Assembly: GCF_900102895.1 (NCBI RefSeq)
Contig: NZ_FNGD01000001.1
Span: 401,936-465,935 of the forward strand
Source of the DNA: Arthrobacter sp. ov407
Lineage (GTDB): Bacteria > Actinomycetota > Actinomycetes > Actinomycetales > Micrococcaceae
Direction of reading: 5' to 3'
Length of the DNA: 64,000 nt
A program made the translations under genes and the position numbers. Below the pieces are notes generated by a model. That model had not been told where the DNA came from and searched no databases. It was given only the letters and a program-made list of their open reading frames with translations. This document shows, in pieces, positions 35,583 to 45,380 of the stretch (positions within the stretch are counted from its first letter, which is position 1; each line of letters opens with the position of its first letter).

Positions 35583-36686
35583 ATGGCCGAAGCCATGATC
35601 GAGTTCCAGAACGTCACGAAGCAGTACCAGGGCGGCCAGCCCGCCGTTGACGGGCTGACCATGTCCATCGATAAGGGCGCCATCACGGTCTTCGTCGGAC
35701 CCTCCGGCTGCGGAAAGACCACCTCCCTGCGGATGATCAACCGCATGGTTGAGCCCACGTCCGGCATCATCACCGTCGGCGGCGCCGATGTCACCTCGGT
35801 GCCCGCCGCACAGCTGCGCCGGTCCATGGGCTACGTCATGCAGTCCTCCGGTTTGATGCCGCACCGCTCCGTGCTGGACAACATCGCCACAGTTCCCCGG
35901 CTCAACGGCGTGTCCAAGGCCGAGGCCCGCAAGCGCGCTCAGGAGCTGCTCGACGTCGTCGGGCTGGCCTCCTCCCTCGGCAAGCGGTATCCGTCCCAGC
36001 TCTCGGGTGGCCAGCAGCAGCGCGTCGGCGTGGCCCGGGCGCTCGCGGCCGATCCTCCGGTGCTGCTGATGGACGAGCCCTTCAGCGCCGTGGACCCGGT
36101 GGTCCGCGATGAACTCCAGAAGGAGCTGCTCCGCCTCCAGCATGATCTGGCAAAGACGATCGTCTTCGTCACCCACGACATCGATGAGGCCACCGTCCTG
36201 GGCGACAAGGTGGCCGTGTTCGGCGTCGGCGGCAAGCTGGCGCAGTACGCCGCCCCGGCGGAGATCCTGCGGGCTCCGGCCAACGAGTTCGTGGCCTCCT
36301 TCGTGGGCCGCGACCGCGGGTTCCGGCACCTAGCGTTCAGCCCCTCGGACGGTGTCACCATCCACCCCGTCCGCACCGTCACGCCCGATCAGCTCCGGCA
36401 GGAAGGTAGCTCAGATGAGTGGCAGCTGGTGGTCGACGGCGAGCTCCGGCCCCTTGGCTGGGCCGGTCCCGGCCGCGCCACCGGAGCCGAAGCGGCGATG
36501 GTCCCCGGAGGCTCCCTGTTCCGCAAGGGCGACACGCTCCGCCGGGCCCTGGACGCGGCCCTGTCCTCGCCGTCGGGCCTTGGCGTGGCCGTGGACGACG
36601 ACGGCCGGGTGGCCGGGGTTATCGCGGCCGCCGAGGTCCTCGCCGTCATCGAGTCAGACCGCAGTGTCCGGCACGGAGGGCTCTGA
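35583..36686 (+). CDS. Osmoprotectant ABC transporter, ATP-binding protein
   Basis: This 367-residue ATPase matches the OpuCA/ProV type that powers glycine betaine, choline or carnitine uptake. Walker A is GPSGCGKTTSLRM, the signature LSGGQQQRVGVARAL, Walker B VLLMDEPFSAVD and the switch His in FVTHDID. A C-terminal regulatory region of ~110 residues ends in a CBS-like segment (DGRVAGVIAAAEVLAVI). It is the first gene of a four-gene operon with ATGA overlaps between genes. No clear promoter was found in the preceding 270 bp. Confidence 0.93.
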   Translation: MAEAMIEFQNVTKQYQGGQPAVDGLTMSIDKGAITVFVGPSGCGKTTSLRMINRMVEPTSGIITVGGADVTSVPAAQLRRSMGYVMQSSGLMPHRSVLDNIATVPRLNGVSKAEARKRAQELLDVVGLASSLGKRYPSQLSGGQQQRVGVARALAADPPVLLMDEPFSAVDPVVRDELQKELLRLQHDLAKTIVFVTHDIDEATVLGDKVAVFGVGGKLAQYAAPAEILRAPANEFVASFVGRDRGFRHLAFSPSDGVTIHPVRTVTPDQLRQEGSSDEWQLVVDGELRPLGWAGPGRATGAEAAMVPGGSLFRKGDTLRRALDAALSSPSGLGVAVDDDGRVAGVIAAAEVLAVIESDRSVRHGGL

Positions 36687-37426
36687 TGGAGTGGTTCCTG
36701 GCCAACAGTGCGGAGGTCTTCAGCCTCGCTGGCCAGCACCTCGTCCTGGCCATCCTGCCGATGGTGTTCGGGGTCCTCATTGCCGTCCCGCTGGCCCAGC
36801 TCGCCCGGCAGAGCCGCGGGCTCCGGTCCGTGGTGCTCACCGGATCCTCACTGCTCTACACGATTCCCTCACTGGCGCTTTTCATCATCCTGCCGACCAT
36901 CCTCGGAACCCGGATCCTGGATCCCGTCAACGTGGTCGTGGCCCTGACCGTCTACGCCGTCGCCCTGCTGGTGCGCGCCACGCTGGATGCCTTTGACTCG
37001 GTGGACGAGGACCTCCGGCAGGCCGCCGTCGCCATGGGATTCAAGCCCTTCGCCCGTTTCATGCAGATCGACCTGCCGCTGTCTTTGCCGGTGCTGTTCG
37101 CCGGGCTGCGCGTGGTCTCGGTCAGCAACATCTCCCTGGTCAGCGTCGCGGCGCTGCTCGGGATCGGCAACCTCGGAATGCTCTTCACCTCTGGCCTGCA
37201 ACGTGATTTCGTCACCGAAGTGGTGGTGGGCATCATCGCCATCCTTATCCTCGCGCTGTTGATGGACGCCGTCCTGGTGCTGATGGAACGGTTCCTGACG
37301 CCCTGGACCCGCGCAGCGGCGGCCACGGCGGCCACTACCGATTCAGGCGCCGGCCGGGACAAGACCGGCCCCGCCGCGGCGGCGATGCGGCTCTCGCGCC
37401 CCGAGACCGGAGGGGGAGACGCATGA
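36686..37426 (+). CDS. Osmoprotectant ABC transporter permease
   Basis: This 246-residue inner-membrane protein has ~6 helices and the permease EAA-like loop in DEDLRQAAVAMGFKPFARFM. The segment YTIPSLALFIILP is typical of OpuCB/ProW-type permeases. It starts at ATG 36686, overlapping the ATPase stop. The last ~30 residues are a polar Ala/Thr/Arg tail. Confidence 0.93.
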   Translation: MEWFLANSAEVFSLAGQHLVLAILPMVFGVLIAVPLAQLARQSRGLRSVVLTGSSLLYTIPSLALFIILPTILGTRILDPVNVVVALTVYAVALLVRATLDAFDSVDEDLRQAAVAMGFKPFARFMQIDLPLSLPVLFAGLRVVSVSNISLVSVAALLGIGNLGMLFTSGLQRDFVTEVVVGIIAILILALLMDAVLVLMERFLTPWTRAAAATAATTDSGAGRDKTGPAAAAMRLSRPETGGGDA

Positions 37427-38169
37427 ACAACGTCGCCACGGACACCTTTGCCTGGCTCGCCGATCCGGAGAACTGGTCCGGCAGCGCCGGAATCCCGGTG
37501 CGGCTGGCCGAACACCTCTTCTACACGGGCCTGGTGATGGTGATCGCCACCGCCATCGCCGTCCCTATCGGCCTCTACGTCGGGCATACCGGCCGCGGGC
37601 GGGTTGCCATCGTGGCAATCGCCGGCGCGCTGCGCGCCCTGCCCACCCTCGGCTTGCTCACCCTGTTCGTCCTGCTCGCCGGCATCGGTCTGATGCCGCC
37701 GATCTGGGCCCTCGTGATCCTGACCGTGCCGCCCCTGCTGGCCGGCACCTACGCCGGGATTTCCAGCGTCGACCGCAATGTGGTGGACGCCGCCCGCGCC
37801 ATGGGCATGACCGAATGGCAGGTGCTGTTCCGGGCGGAATTCCCCAATGCGCTGCCCGTGATGTACGGCGGGTTCCGGACCGGGGTGCTCCAGGTGATCG
37901 CCACCGTCTCCGTGGTCGCCTACATCAACCTGGGTGGCCTGGGCCGCTACCTGTTCGACGGGCTCGTGCTCTCCGATTTCCCGCAAATGCTCGGCGGCTC
38001 CTTGCTGATCGCCGCCCTCGCCATCACGGTCGACCTTGTTCTTGCCCTTATCCAGAGGCTGTTCCTGTCACGGGGCGCCTCGTCCCAGCCGAACCGCAGC
38101 CAGCAGGCTGCGGTTGATCTCACAGACCCCGTAATCGCGGAGACTGTTCTTCAAGGAGGTACGTCATGA
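37423..38169 (+). CDS. Osmoprotectant ABC transporter permease (second)
   Basis: This 248-residue permease has ~6 helices, the loop NVVDAARAMGMTEWQVLFRA and LRALPTLGLLTLFVLLAGIG. It pairs with the preceding permease as in OpuCB/OpuCD systems. Its start overlaps the previous stop and its stop overlaps the next start. The stop region doubles as the ribosome site (AAGGAGG) of the binding-protein gene. Confidence 0.93.
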   Translation: MNNVATDTFAWLADPENWSGSAGIPVRLAEHLFYTGLVMVIATAIAVPIGLYVGHTGRGRVAIVAIAGALRALPTLGLLTLFVLLAGIGLMPPIWALVILTVPPLLAGTYAGISSVDRNVVDAARAMGMTEWQVLFRAEFPNALPVMYGGFRTGVLQVIATVSVVAYINLGGLGRYLFDGLVLSDFPQMLGGSLLIAALAITVDLVLALIQRLFLSRGASSQPNRSQQAAVDLTDPVIAETVLQGGTS

Positions 38170-39131
38170 AGGAATCCCGCCAACGAGGCCTCGGCCGGCG
38201 CGCATTCGGCGGCTTGGCCGTCGGCGTCGGCCTGGCCATGGCCCTGTCCGCCTGCGGCGGCTCATCAAACCCGCTGAGTTCGGCCCCGGCCAGCAGCGGT
38301 GCCGCCTCCGGTTCCGGCGGCGCTCTGGTGATCGGCTCCGCTGATTTCCCCGAGAGCCAGATCCTGGCCGAGGTCTACGCCGGCGCCCTGAACGCCGCGG
38401 GCGTCACTGCCAGCACCAAGCCGAACATCGGCTCGCGCGAGGTCTACTTCAAGGCAGTCCAGGACGGCTCGGTGGACGCCGTTCCCGACTACAGCGGCAA
38501 CCTGCTGCTGTACGTAAACAAGGACGCCACCGAGGTTTCCGCCGAGGACATCGCGAAGGCCCTCCCGACCAAGCTCCCGCAGGGTCTGGCCGTGCTGGAT
38601 GCCTCCAAGGCCGAGGACAAGGACGCCATGGTGGTCACCAAGGCCACCGCCGAGAAGCACCAGCTGAAGTCGATCGAAGACATGGCGAAGGTCTGCAGCG
38701 AGTTCGTCATCGGCGCCCCGGCGACGTTCGCCGAGCGCGCGTACGGACTGCCCGGCCTGGAGAAGAACTACAACTGCGTGCCCAAGAAACTGGAGCCGTT
38801 CAGCGACGGCGGCGGCGCCGTCACGCTCAAGGCGCTGCTCTCGGACCAGGTCCAGGTAGCGGACATCTACACCACCACCCCCTCCATCCCGGACAATGAC
38901 CTCGTGGTGCTGGAGGATCCGAAGAACAACTTCATCGCCCAGCAGGTTCTGCCGCTCTACAACACGGCCAAGATGACGGACAAGGCGAAGGAAGCACTCA
39001 ACAACGTGTCCAAGATCCTCACCACGGAAGACCTCATCAACCTCAACCGTGCCGTCAGCGGCAGCCAGAAGCAGAACCCGAAGGACGCCGCGGACGCGTG
39101 GCTGAAGGAGAAGGGCATCGTCAAGCAGTAG
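38166..39131 (+). CDS. Glycine betaine/osmoprotectant-binding lipoprotein
   Basis: This 321-residue solute-binding protein has a lipoprotein signal peptide with lipobox LSAC (Cys at residue ~30) after AVGVGLAMA and a twin-Arg-containing start (GLGRRAFGG). The mature protein is of the OpuAC/ProX-like family (VIGSADFPESQILAEVYAGA; VDAVPDYSGNLLLYVN). It captures the substrate outside the membrane for the two permeases and the ATPase upstream. A strong terminator closes the operon. Confidence 0.94.
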   Translation: MKESRQRGLGRRAFGGLAVGVGLAMALSACGGSSNPLSSAPASSGAASGSGGALVIGSADFPESQILAEVYAGALNAAGVTASTKPNIGSREVYFKAVQDGSVDAVPDYSGNLLLYVNKDATEVSAEDIAKALPTKLPQGLAVLDASKAEDKDAMVVTKATAEKHQLKSIEDMAKVCSEFVIGAPATFAERAYGLPGLEKNYNCVPKKLEPFSDGGGAVTLKALLSDQVQVADIYTTTPSIPDNDLVVLEDPKNNFIAQQVLPLYNTAKMTDKAKEALNNVSKILTTEDLINLNRAVSGSQKQNPKDAADAWLKEKGIVKQ

Positions 39132-39208
39132 CCGGCACGGCAGGGGAGCGCGGCGGCACCAAGCCGCGGCGGACCCCGCCCGGCCGGTGATCCACTTCTG
39201 GCCTGCCG

Positions 39209-39255
39209 ACGACGCCGGTGTCCGGGCTTGCAGCCCGGGCGCCGGCGTCGTTGTT
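39209..39255 (+). terminator. Terminator of the osmoprotectant operon
   Basis: A continuous 19-pair stem (39209-39227 with 39233-39251, two G-T pairs) with loop TTGCA is followed by TTGTT. Confidence 0.85.
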
Positions 39256-39309
39256 ACTGCCGGATCCGCGTGTGAGTCATGTCTCAGCGGAAGTACATCC
39301 TCCATATGG

Positions 39310-39315
39310 CATATT
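39310..39315 (+). promoter_or_regulatory. -10 box of the aminotransferase gene
   Basis: CATATT (4 of 6 to TATAAT) ends 7 nt before the first base of the ATG at 39322, in an AT-rich patch. Confidence 0.35.
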
Positions 39316-39321
39316 TGATGA

Positions 39322-40542
39322 ATGGCAGAATTCAAGCAGTCCACCAAGCTTCATAATGTCCTTTACGACATCCGTGGACCGATTCTTCAGGCCGCCCAGC
39401 AGATGGAGGCGGAGGGTCATCGCATCCTCAAACTGAACATCGGAAATCCGGCTCCGTTCGGGTTTGAAGCGCCGGACGCGATCCTGGTGGACATGATCCG
39501 CCACCTGCCGCATGCCCAGGGCTACAGCGACTCGCGCGGCATTTTCTCCGCCCGCACCGCCGTCTCGCAGTACTACCAGACCCGCGGGATCCAGAACATC
39601 CACGTGGATGACATCTATCTTGGCAACGGCGTCAGTGAACTGATCACAATGTCGCTCATGGCCCTGCTCGACGACGGCGACGAGGTCCTCATCCCCACCC
39701 CGGACTACCCGCTGTGGACTGCCTCGGTTGCCCTGGCCGGCGGGAAGCCCGTGCACTACCTCTGCGATGAGGAAACCGGCTGGCAGCCCGACCTCGAGGA
39801 CATGGAAGCGAAGATCACCCCTCGCACCAAGGGCATCGTGGTCATCAATCCGAACAACCCCACAGGTGCGGTGTATCCGAAAGCGACGCTGAAAAAGATC
39901 GTCGCCCTCGCCGAGAAACACGGCCTGGTGCTCTTCGCCGACGAGATCTACGAGAAGATCCTCTACGAAGACGCGGTGCACGTAAACCTCGCCTCGCTCA
40001 CCGGCGACGATGTCCTGTGCCTGACCTTCAGCGGGCTCTCCAAGGCCTACCGGGTCTGCGGCTTCCGGGCCGGTTGGATGGCGATCTCCGGGCCGAAAAA
40101 GGACGCCGCGGACTACCTCGAGGGCATCAACCTGCTCGCCAACATGCGCCTCTGCGCCAATGTTCCGGCCCAGCACGCCATCCAGACCGCCCTCGGCGGC
40201 TACCAGAGCATCAACGACCTGATCCTGCCCGGCGGACGCCTCCTGGAGCAGCGGAACAAGGCCTACGACATGCTCAACGCCATCCCGGGCGTCAGCACGC
40301 AGCAGGCCCGCGGGGCCATGTATCTGTTCCCAAAGCTGGACCCCGAGGTCTATCACATCCGCGACGACGAGAAATTCGTCCTGGACCTGCTCCGCGAGCA
40401 GAAGATCCTCCTGTCCCACGGCAGGGCGTTCAACTGGGTCCGGCCGGACCACTTCCGGATGGTGACGCTGCCAAACGTCAAGGACCTCGAGGAAGCGATC
40501 AACCGCATGGCGGACTTCCTGAGCCGGTACAAGGGGAACTAG
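39322..40542 (+). CDS. PLP-dependent aminotransferase (AlaA-like)
   Basis: This 406-residue class I/II aminotransferase has the PLP lysine in FSGLSKAYRVCGFRAGWM and the Asn/Asp/Tyr cofactor contacts in VVINPNNPTGAVYPK and LFADEIYEKILYED. Overall it is closest in appearance to alanine/glutamate-pyruvate aminotransferases of the AlaA type (LNIGNPAPFGFEAPD). It probably makes or degrades alanine in the cytoplasm. The PPK2 gene follows after 70 bp. Confidence 0.92.
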   Translation: MAEFKQSTKLHNVLYDIRGPILQAAQQMEAEGHRILKLNIGNPAPFGFEAPDAILVDMIRHLPHAQGYSDSRGIFSARTAVSQYYQTRGIQNIHVDDIYLGNGVSELITMSLMALLDDGDEVLIPTPDYPLWTASVALAGGKPVHYLCDEETGWQPDLEDMEAKITPRTKGIVVINPNNPTGAVYPKATLKKIVALAEKHGLVLFADEIYEKILYEDAVHVNLASLTGDDVLCLTFSGLSKAYRVCGFRAGWMAISGPKKDAADYLEGINLLANMRLCANVPAQHAIQTALGGYQSINDLILPGGRLLEQRNKAYDMLNAIPGVSTQQARGAMYLFPKLDPEVYHIRDDEKFVLDLLREQKILLSHGRAFNWVRPDHFRMVTLPNVKDLEEAINRMADFLSRYKGN

Positions 40543-40612
40543 GCTTCGGTCAGCAGCGGAGTTCGGGGACTCGCCCGCGCAGTGGCTGCACGAAACTGGA
40601 AAGAGGCTTTCC

Positions 40613-41467
40613 ATGACAGATGCTGTGATGTTCGAGCGGCGCCCCGCCGAGACGCTGCTGGTCGGAAAAAAATTCAAGCTTAAGGACTGCGACCCGGACT
40701 CCACCCCGGGCTACTCGGGCGGGAAATCCGACGGCGAGGCGCTCCTGGCAGAGCTCGATGGCAAGCTGACCACCCTGCAGGAGCAGCTTTTCGCCGAGTC
40801 CCGTTTCGGCGGCACCAAGCGCATCCTGCTGGTCCTGCAGGCGATGGATACCGCAGGCAAGGGCGGGATCGTCAACCATGTCATGGGCCAGATGGACCCG
40901 CAGGGTGTCCAGCTCAAGTCCTTCAAGGCGCCGACCCCGGAGGAGAAATCCTACGATTTCCTCTGGCGGATCGAGAAGGCAGTGCCGGCGGCCGGCATGG
41001 TGGGCGTCTTTGACCGCTCGCATTACGAGGACGTCCTGATTCACCGGGTCCACCGCTGGGCAAGCCCCGAGGAACTGGAGCGGCGCTACAAGGCCATCAA
41101 CGAATTCGAGGCAAGGCAGGCAGCAGCCGGGACCACGGTGGTCAAGGTCATGCTCAACATCAGCCGTGACGAGCAGAAGGAGCGGCTGCTCGCCAGGCTG
41201 GATGACGAATCCAAGGTCTGGAAGTACAGCAGCACCGACCTCAAGGAGCGCGCCTTCTGGAGCGACTACATGGATGCGTACCAGGAGGTGTTCGAGAAGA
41301 CGGCCACTGACATCGCGCCCTGGTACGTCGTGCCGGCCAACAAGAAGTGGTACGCCCGCATCGCTGTCCAGCAGCTGATGCTGGACGCCCTGGAAGGGCT
41401 GAAGCTGCAGTGGCCGGATCCGGAGTTCGACGTCGATATGGAACGGGATCTGGTCGAGCGCTCCTAG
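40613..41467 (+). CDS. ppk2: Polyphosphate kinase 2 family protein
   Basis: This 284-residue protein is a PPK2-type P-loop kinase that transfers phosphate between polyphosphate and nucleotides. Walker A is LQAMDTAGKGGIVNH, and the lid/Walker B segment is GVFDRSHYEDVLIHRVH. The single PPK2 domain and length fit the short PPK2 classes that phosphorylate AMP/ADP or GDP. The preferred nucleotide cannot be read here. The ATG has an AAAGAGGC site. Confidence 0.93.
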   Translation: MTDAVMFERRPAETLLVGKKFKLKDCDPDSTPGYSGGKSDGEALLAELDGKLTTLQEQLFAESRFGGTKRILLVLQAMDTAGKGGIVNHVMGQMDPQGVQLKSFKAPTPEEKSYDFLWRIEKAVPAAGMVGVFDRSHYEDVLIHRVHRWASPEELERRYKAINEFEARQAAAGTTVVKVMLNISRDEQKERLLARLDDESKVWKYSSTDLKERAFWSDYMDAYQEVFEKTATDIAPWYVVPANKKWYARIAVQQLMLDALEGLKLQWPDPEFDVDMERDLVERS

Positions 41468-41504
41468 TACGGAGGGAATCGGCGCGCCGCGGCGGAGTCC
41501 GGCG

Positions 41505-41735
41505 TCAGCTGTCCTGGGTGGCGTGGTCGCGGGCTGCGGCGAGCCGCTTGCGGGCGCCTTCCAGCCACTGTTCGCAGCGCTTGGCCAGTGCCTCGCCGCG
41601 CTCCCACAGCGCGAGCGATTCCTCCAGGCTGGCGCCGCCGGCCTCCAGCTTGCCCACCACTGCGACCAGCTGCTCGCGGGCGTCCTCGTAGCTGAGGGCC
41701 TCGATGTCGGCGTTCGGGCTGGATTCTGCTGCCAT
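41505..41735 (-). CDS. xseB: Exonuclease VII small subunit
   Basis: This 76-residue helical protein has the XseB pattern [20 protein letters not shown] and [20 protein letters not shown]. With XseA it forms the single-strand-specific exonuclease VII. It lies downstream of xseA on the same strand with ~100 bp between, as in other actinobacteria. Confidence 0.95.
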   Translation of the reverse strand: MAAESSPNADIEALSYEDAREQLVAVVGKLEAGGASLEESLALWERGEALAKRCEQWLEGARKRLAAARDHATQDS

Positions 41736-41836
41736 GTGGGTGCTCCTTGGTTGTCGCGGTTTCTGCTTCCGCGGTGTCTGTTTGGTGGTCGTTTTCAGTG
41801 GATCAAGCGTTGCGGGCCCGGTTTTGGTCCGCGGGG

Positions 41837-43126
41837 TTATTTCTCTGCAGGCTCCTGGCCGCCGGTGGATTGGGCGGTGAACCGGCCCCCGGCCACCCGT
41901 ACCGTCAGGTCCGTGCCGGCAGGCGCCTGCGAGGGGTCCCGCACAACGTCCCGGTGCGTCGCGGGGGGCGTTCCGGAGCCGGCGAGCTGGACCACCGCGT
42001 AGCCGCGATCCAGCGTCTTTTGGGGCGAGAGCGCGCGCACCTGGGACCTGAGGTGGACCAATTGGTCCGCTGCCCGCACGACGGCGGCGCTAATGGCCGA
42101 GTGCGAGCGGACTTTGAGCCGTTCGACGTCGTCATGGCGCTGGGTGATCATGACGTCGGGGGAGAGCAGCACGGGGCGGGAGCGCAGGGACGCCAGCCGG
42201 TCGCCCTCGCGTTCAACGAGCCGGGTGACCCCACGACGGAGCTGATCCCGGGCCTGCCGGACCCGGACGAGCTCCTCAGCGACATCCGGAACGATCCTCT
42301 TCGCCGCGTCGGTGGGCGTTGATGCCCTAAGGTCTGCGACGTCGTCGAGGATGGGCCGGTCGGCTTCGTGCCCGATCGCGCTCACCACGGGGGTGGACGC
42401 GTCCGCGACGGCACGGATGAACTCCTCGCTGCTGAACGGCAACAGGTCCTCGAGGGCGCCTCCGCCGCGGGCGATGACAATGACGTCGACCACGGGGTGG
42501 GCGTCGAGCTCCCGCAATGCCGCGATCATCTGGGCTACGGCCGTGTTGCCCTGGACCGCTACTTCGCGGATCTCGAATTCGACTGCCGGCCAGCGCAGGG
42601 CAGCGTTGCGCAGCACATCCTTCTTGGCGTCAGAGTCGCGGCCGGTGATCAGGCCGATCCGATGCGGGAGCAGGGGGAGCCGCTTTTTGCGGGAATCGGC
42701 AAAGAGCCCTTCGGCGGCGAGGGCCTGGCGCAGCCGCTCGATCCTGGCAAGGAGGTCGCCGAGCCCCACGGGCCGTATGTCCTTCACGGACATGTTCAGC
42801 CGGCCCGTCTTGAGCCAAAATTCGGCCTTGATCAGGGCCACAACCCGGGAGCCGCGTTCCAGCGGAGCATCCTGGCGGTCCAGTACGGTGGTCCAGATCG
42901 ACGCCGGCAGCGAGATTTCGGCGTCGATGTCCCGGAGTGTCAGGTAGGCGTTGCTGCCACGACGGTTGAGCTCGATCACCTGCCCCTCAACCCAAGCCGA
43001 GGGCGCCCGGTCGATATGCATCTTGAGCTTCTGGGACAGCAACTGCAGCGGCCAGGGGTTGTCGGGGCTGGTTTGAGCCGCGGTGGCCGGTAGCGTGGTG
43101 GCCGCCGCCGCGGCTTCCTCAGACAT
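41837..43126 (-). CDS. xseA: Exonuclease VII large subunit
   Basis: This 429-residue subunit has an N-terminal OB-fold ([20 protein letters not shown]). The catalytic region has [19 protein letters not shown] and [20 protein letters not shown] with [12 protein letters not shown] long C-terminal helical region follows. It degrades single-stranded DNA in repair. The ATG has GGAG upstream. It diverges from a membrane protein gene. Confidence 0.96.
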   Translation of the reverse strand: MSEEAAAAATTLPATAAQTSPDNPWPLQLLSQKLKMHIDRAPSAWVEGQVIELNRRGSNAYLTLRDIDAEISLPASIWTTVLDRQDAPLERGSRVVALIKAEFWLKTGRLNMSVKDIRPVGLGDLLARIERLRQALAAEGLFADSRKKRLPLLPHRIGLITGRDSDAKKDVLRNAALRWPAVEFEIREVAVQGNTAVAQMIAALRELDAHPVVDVIVIARGGGALEDLLPFSSEEFIRAVADASTPVVSAIGHEADRPILDDVADLRASTPTDAAKRIVPDVAEELVRVRQARDQLRRGVTRLVEREGDRLASLRSRPVLLSPDVMITQRHDDVERLKVRSHSAISAAVVRAADQLVHLRSQVRALSPQKTLDRGYAVVQLAGSGTPPATHRDVVRDPSQAPAGTDLTVRVAGGRFTAQSTGGQEPAEK

Positions 43127-43357
43127 GCGTCGGCTCCATGGCCGAGGGTGCCTTGTGGAGTGCCTTGTGCATATGCGTGCGTGTCCTTTGCCCGAGGGGG
43201 ACTGCCGGCGGCCCGCTCCCCGGCGGGTGGGCCGACCGGCAGCCGGAAGTTGTCTCTTTCAACTCTATCCATAGCTCTACCACCGGGGTCCGACTTTATG
43301 GCCGCGCCCGGCCCCGCCCTAGGATGGAAGGGATGTCATCGACCTCCTAGGAATCCC

Positions 43358-44218
43358 TTGCGCACTTTTGTTTCTGCCGCCGCCGTCCTTGTCGGGCTCC
43401 TGATGGCAGCTGTCGCCGTTCCAGCCATGTGGGTGGACCGCAACATCGTCCAGGAAGAGGGCTTTGTTGCCCTGACCGCGCCGCTGGGCAAGGACCCGGC
43501 GTTCCAGCAGCGGCTGGCCACGGCCGCCGTCGATGGCCTGGCCTCCAGCGCCGGTATCCCTCAAGCCCTCACCGAGCTTGCCCGGCCGGTCCTGGACAAC
43601 GTGGCCCAATCGCTCACGGGACTGCCCGGCTACTCCGAGGCCTGGGCCGAAACCCTGCGCAAGAGCCACCGCCTCACGTTCGCCGACCCCAGCACGCTGC
43701 CGCCGGAGGTTGACGGCACTTCTTCGCTCACGCTGGATGTCGCACCGCTTGTCGGACTGGTGGCCAAACAGGTATCCGACGCAACCACCCTTCCGCTGGA
43801 GGCTCCCGGCCAGGTGCTGATCCATATCGGGCAGTCCGACCAGCGGCAGTTGATCGAACGCGTCACCGTCTACGCCCCGATGGGCTACGCCGTTGCCGTC
43901 GGCGCAGGCATCGCCTTCGTTCTGGCCTTTGTTGCGGCCCGACGCCGGTGGACGGTCCTGGTCGGCATGGGCGTTGGAGCGCTGGTGCTCGCCGGGGCAT
44001 GGAAGCTGACCGGCGATGCCGCCGGCGCCGCCGTCGCCGGGACCTCGAGCGGCAACGATGTGGCAGAGCTCTTCAAGAACGAGTTTGTCGCGGCGTGCTC
44101 TGACAGCTTCGGCCAATGGATCCTCGCTGCCGCTGTTGCGGGAGCAGCGTTGCTGGCAACAGGAGTGGCTGTCCGGGTTGCCGGGGGCCGCAATCGGGGC
44201 AAGATTGAACACCGGTAG
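43358..44218 (+). CDS. Membrane protein of unknown function
   Basis: This protein has an N-terminal membrane helix (FVSAAAVLVGLLMAAVAVPA), an external region of ~150 residues (IPQALTELARPVLDNVAQSL) and two to three C-terminal helices (YAVAVGAGIAFVLAFVAA and WTVLVGMGVGALVLAGAW). I do not recognise the domain. TTG 43358 gives 286 residues and follows TAGGA at good spacing. The frame is open further upstream (to 43148), but that part is Gly/Pro-rich and has no signal-like start. Its stop codon is the first three bases of the ispH -10 box. Confidence 0.72.
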   Translation: MRTFVSAAAVLVGLLMAAVAVPAMWVDRNIVQEEGFVALTAPLGKDPAFQQRLATAAVDGLASSAGIPQALTELARPVLDNVAQSLTGLPGYSEAWAETLRKSHRLTFADPSTLPPEVDGTSSLTLDVAPLVGLVAKQVSDATTLPLEAPGQVLIHIGQSDQRQLIERVTVYAPMGYAVAVGAGIAFVLAFVAARRRWTVLVGMGVGALVLAGAWKLTGDAAGAAVAGTSSGNDVAELFKNEFVAACSDSFGQWILAAAVAGAALLATGVAVRVAGGRNRGKIEHR

Positions 44219-44221
44219 CAT
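44216..44221 (+). promoter_or_regulatory. -10 box, leaderless ispH mRNA
   Basis: TAGCAT ends 7 nt before the first base of the ispH ATG. Its first three bases are the stop codon of the upstream gene. Confidence 0.5.
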
Positions 44222-44227
44222 TGGGGC

Positions 44228-45316
44228 ATGACCTCCACCGCTGTTTCCATTCCGATGCCCTCCGTTCCGCGCCGTCGTCGAACGCCGGAAGAAGTGCTGG
44301 CAGCGGCACCCGTGACCGGATCAAAGAAGGTGCTGCTGGCAGCCCCGCGCGGCTACTGCGCCGGCGTTGACCGTGCGGTCATTGCGGTGGAAAAAGCCCT
44401 GGAGCACTACGGCCCGCCGGTCTACGTCCGCAAGCAGATCGTGCACAACGTTCACGTGGTTAGTTCCCTTGAGGAAAAGGGCGCCATCTTCGTCGATGAA
44501 ACCGACGAGGTCCCCGAGGGTGCCCTCGTGATCTTTTCCGCGCACGGTGTTTCACCCGCCGTCGTCCAGTCCGCCGAGGACCGCGGCCTGCGTACCATTG
44601 ACGCGACCTGCCCGCTGGTCACCAAGGTGCACCGCGAAGCCGTCCGGTTCGCCAAGGATGACTTCGACATCCTGCTGATCGGCCACGACGGCCATGAGGA
44701 AGTGGAAGGCACCGCCGGCGAGGCTCCCGAGCACATCCAGATCATCAACGGCCCGCACGAGGTCGACAAGGTCACGGTCCGCGACCCGGAGAAGGTCATC
44801 TGGCTCTCGCAGACCACCCTCAGCGTGGACGAAACCATGGAGACTGTGCGCCTGCTCAAGGAGCGGTTCCCCACCCTGCAGGATCCGCCCAGCGACGACA
44901 TCTGCTACGCCACCACCAACCGCCAGGTGGCCATCAAGAAGATCTCGCCCCAGGCGGAACTCGTGATCGTGGTGGGCTCCGCCAACTCCTCGAACTCCGT
45001 CCGCCTCGTGGAGGTGGCACTGGAATACGGAGCCAAGGCCTCCTATCGGGTGGACTTCGCCAACGAGGTCGACGAGACCTGGTTCGAGGGCGTCGCCACG
45101 GTGGGTGTGACATCGGGGGCCTCTGTCCCGGAAGTCCTCGTCAAGGACGTGCTCCGGCTCCTGGCCGACTACGGCTACGGATCGGTCGAGGAAGTCGTCA
45201 CGGCCGAGGAAGACCTCCTCTTCTCCCTGCCGAAGGAGCTCCGGGCCACCCTGAAGCAGGCCGGTGACGTCACCCGCGCCCTCGGCGGCCGCGGCACCCG
45301 CCCCGAACAGTCCTAG
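44228..45316 (+). CDS. ispH: 4-hydroxy-3-methylbut-2-enyl diphosphate reductase
   Basis: IspH makes IPP and DMAPP in the last step of the non-mevalonate isoprenoid pathway with a [4Fe-4S] cluster. The three cluster cysteines lie in [27 protein letters not shown] and [13 protein letters not shown]. Catalytic Glu and Ser/Asn residues fall in [15 protein letters not shown]. The length (362) includes ~30 extra N-terminal residues, common in actinobacteria. The stop codon is part of a 17-bp repeat that forms the downstream terminator. Confidence 0.96.
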   Translation: MTSTAVSIPMPSVPRRRRTPEEVLAAAPVTGSKKVLLAAPRGYCAGVDRAVIAVEKALEHYGPPVYVRKQIVHNVHVVSSLEEKGAIFVDETDEVPEGALVIFSAHGVSPAVVQSAEDRGLRTIDATCPLVTKVHREAVRFAKDDFDILLIGHDGHEEVEGTAGEAPEHIQIINGPHEVDKVTVRDPEKVIWLSQTTLSVDETMETVRLLKERFPTLQDPPSDDICYATTNRQVAIKKISPQAELVIVVGSANSSNSVRLVEVALEYGAKASYRVDFANEVDETWFEGVATVGVTSGASVPEVLVKDVLRLLADYGYGSVEEVVTAEEDLLFSLPKELRATLKQAGDVTRALGGRGTRPEQS

Positions 45317-45380
45317 GGGCTGAACAGCCCTAGAGGCTGAACAGTCCTAGGACTGTTCAGCCCCAGGCGCTGAACAAGTC
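45305..45380. repeat. 17-bp direct repeats and palindrome after ispH
   Basis: Two and a half direct units of GAACAGYCCTAGRGGCT (45305-45321, 45322-45338, 45339-45351) start inside the last codons of ispH. An inverted unit and a further degenerate copy (to 45380) follow. The segment 45335-45362 is a perfect 28-bp palindrome. Confidence 0.75.
45317..45364. terminator. Bidirectional terminator between ispH and rmuC
   Basis: GGGGCTGAACAG (45317-45328) pairs with CTGTTCAGCCCC (45353-45364). The inner 28-bp palindrome is an alternative hairpin. It separates two convergent genes. No T tract is present. Confidence 0.55.
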
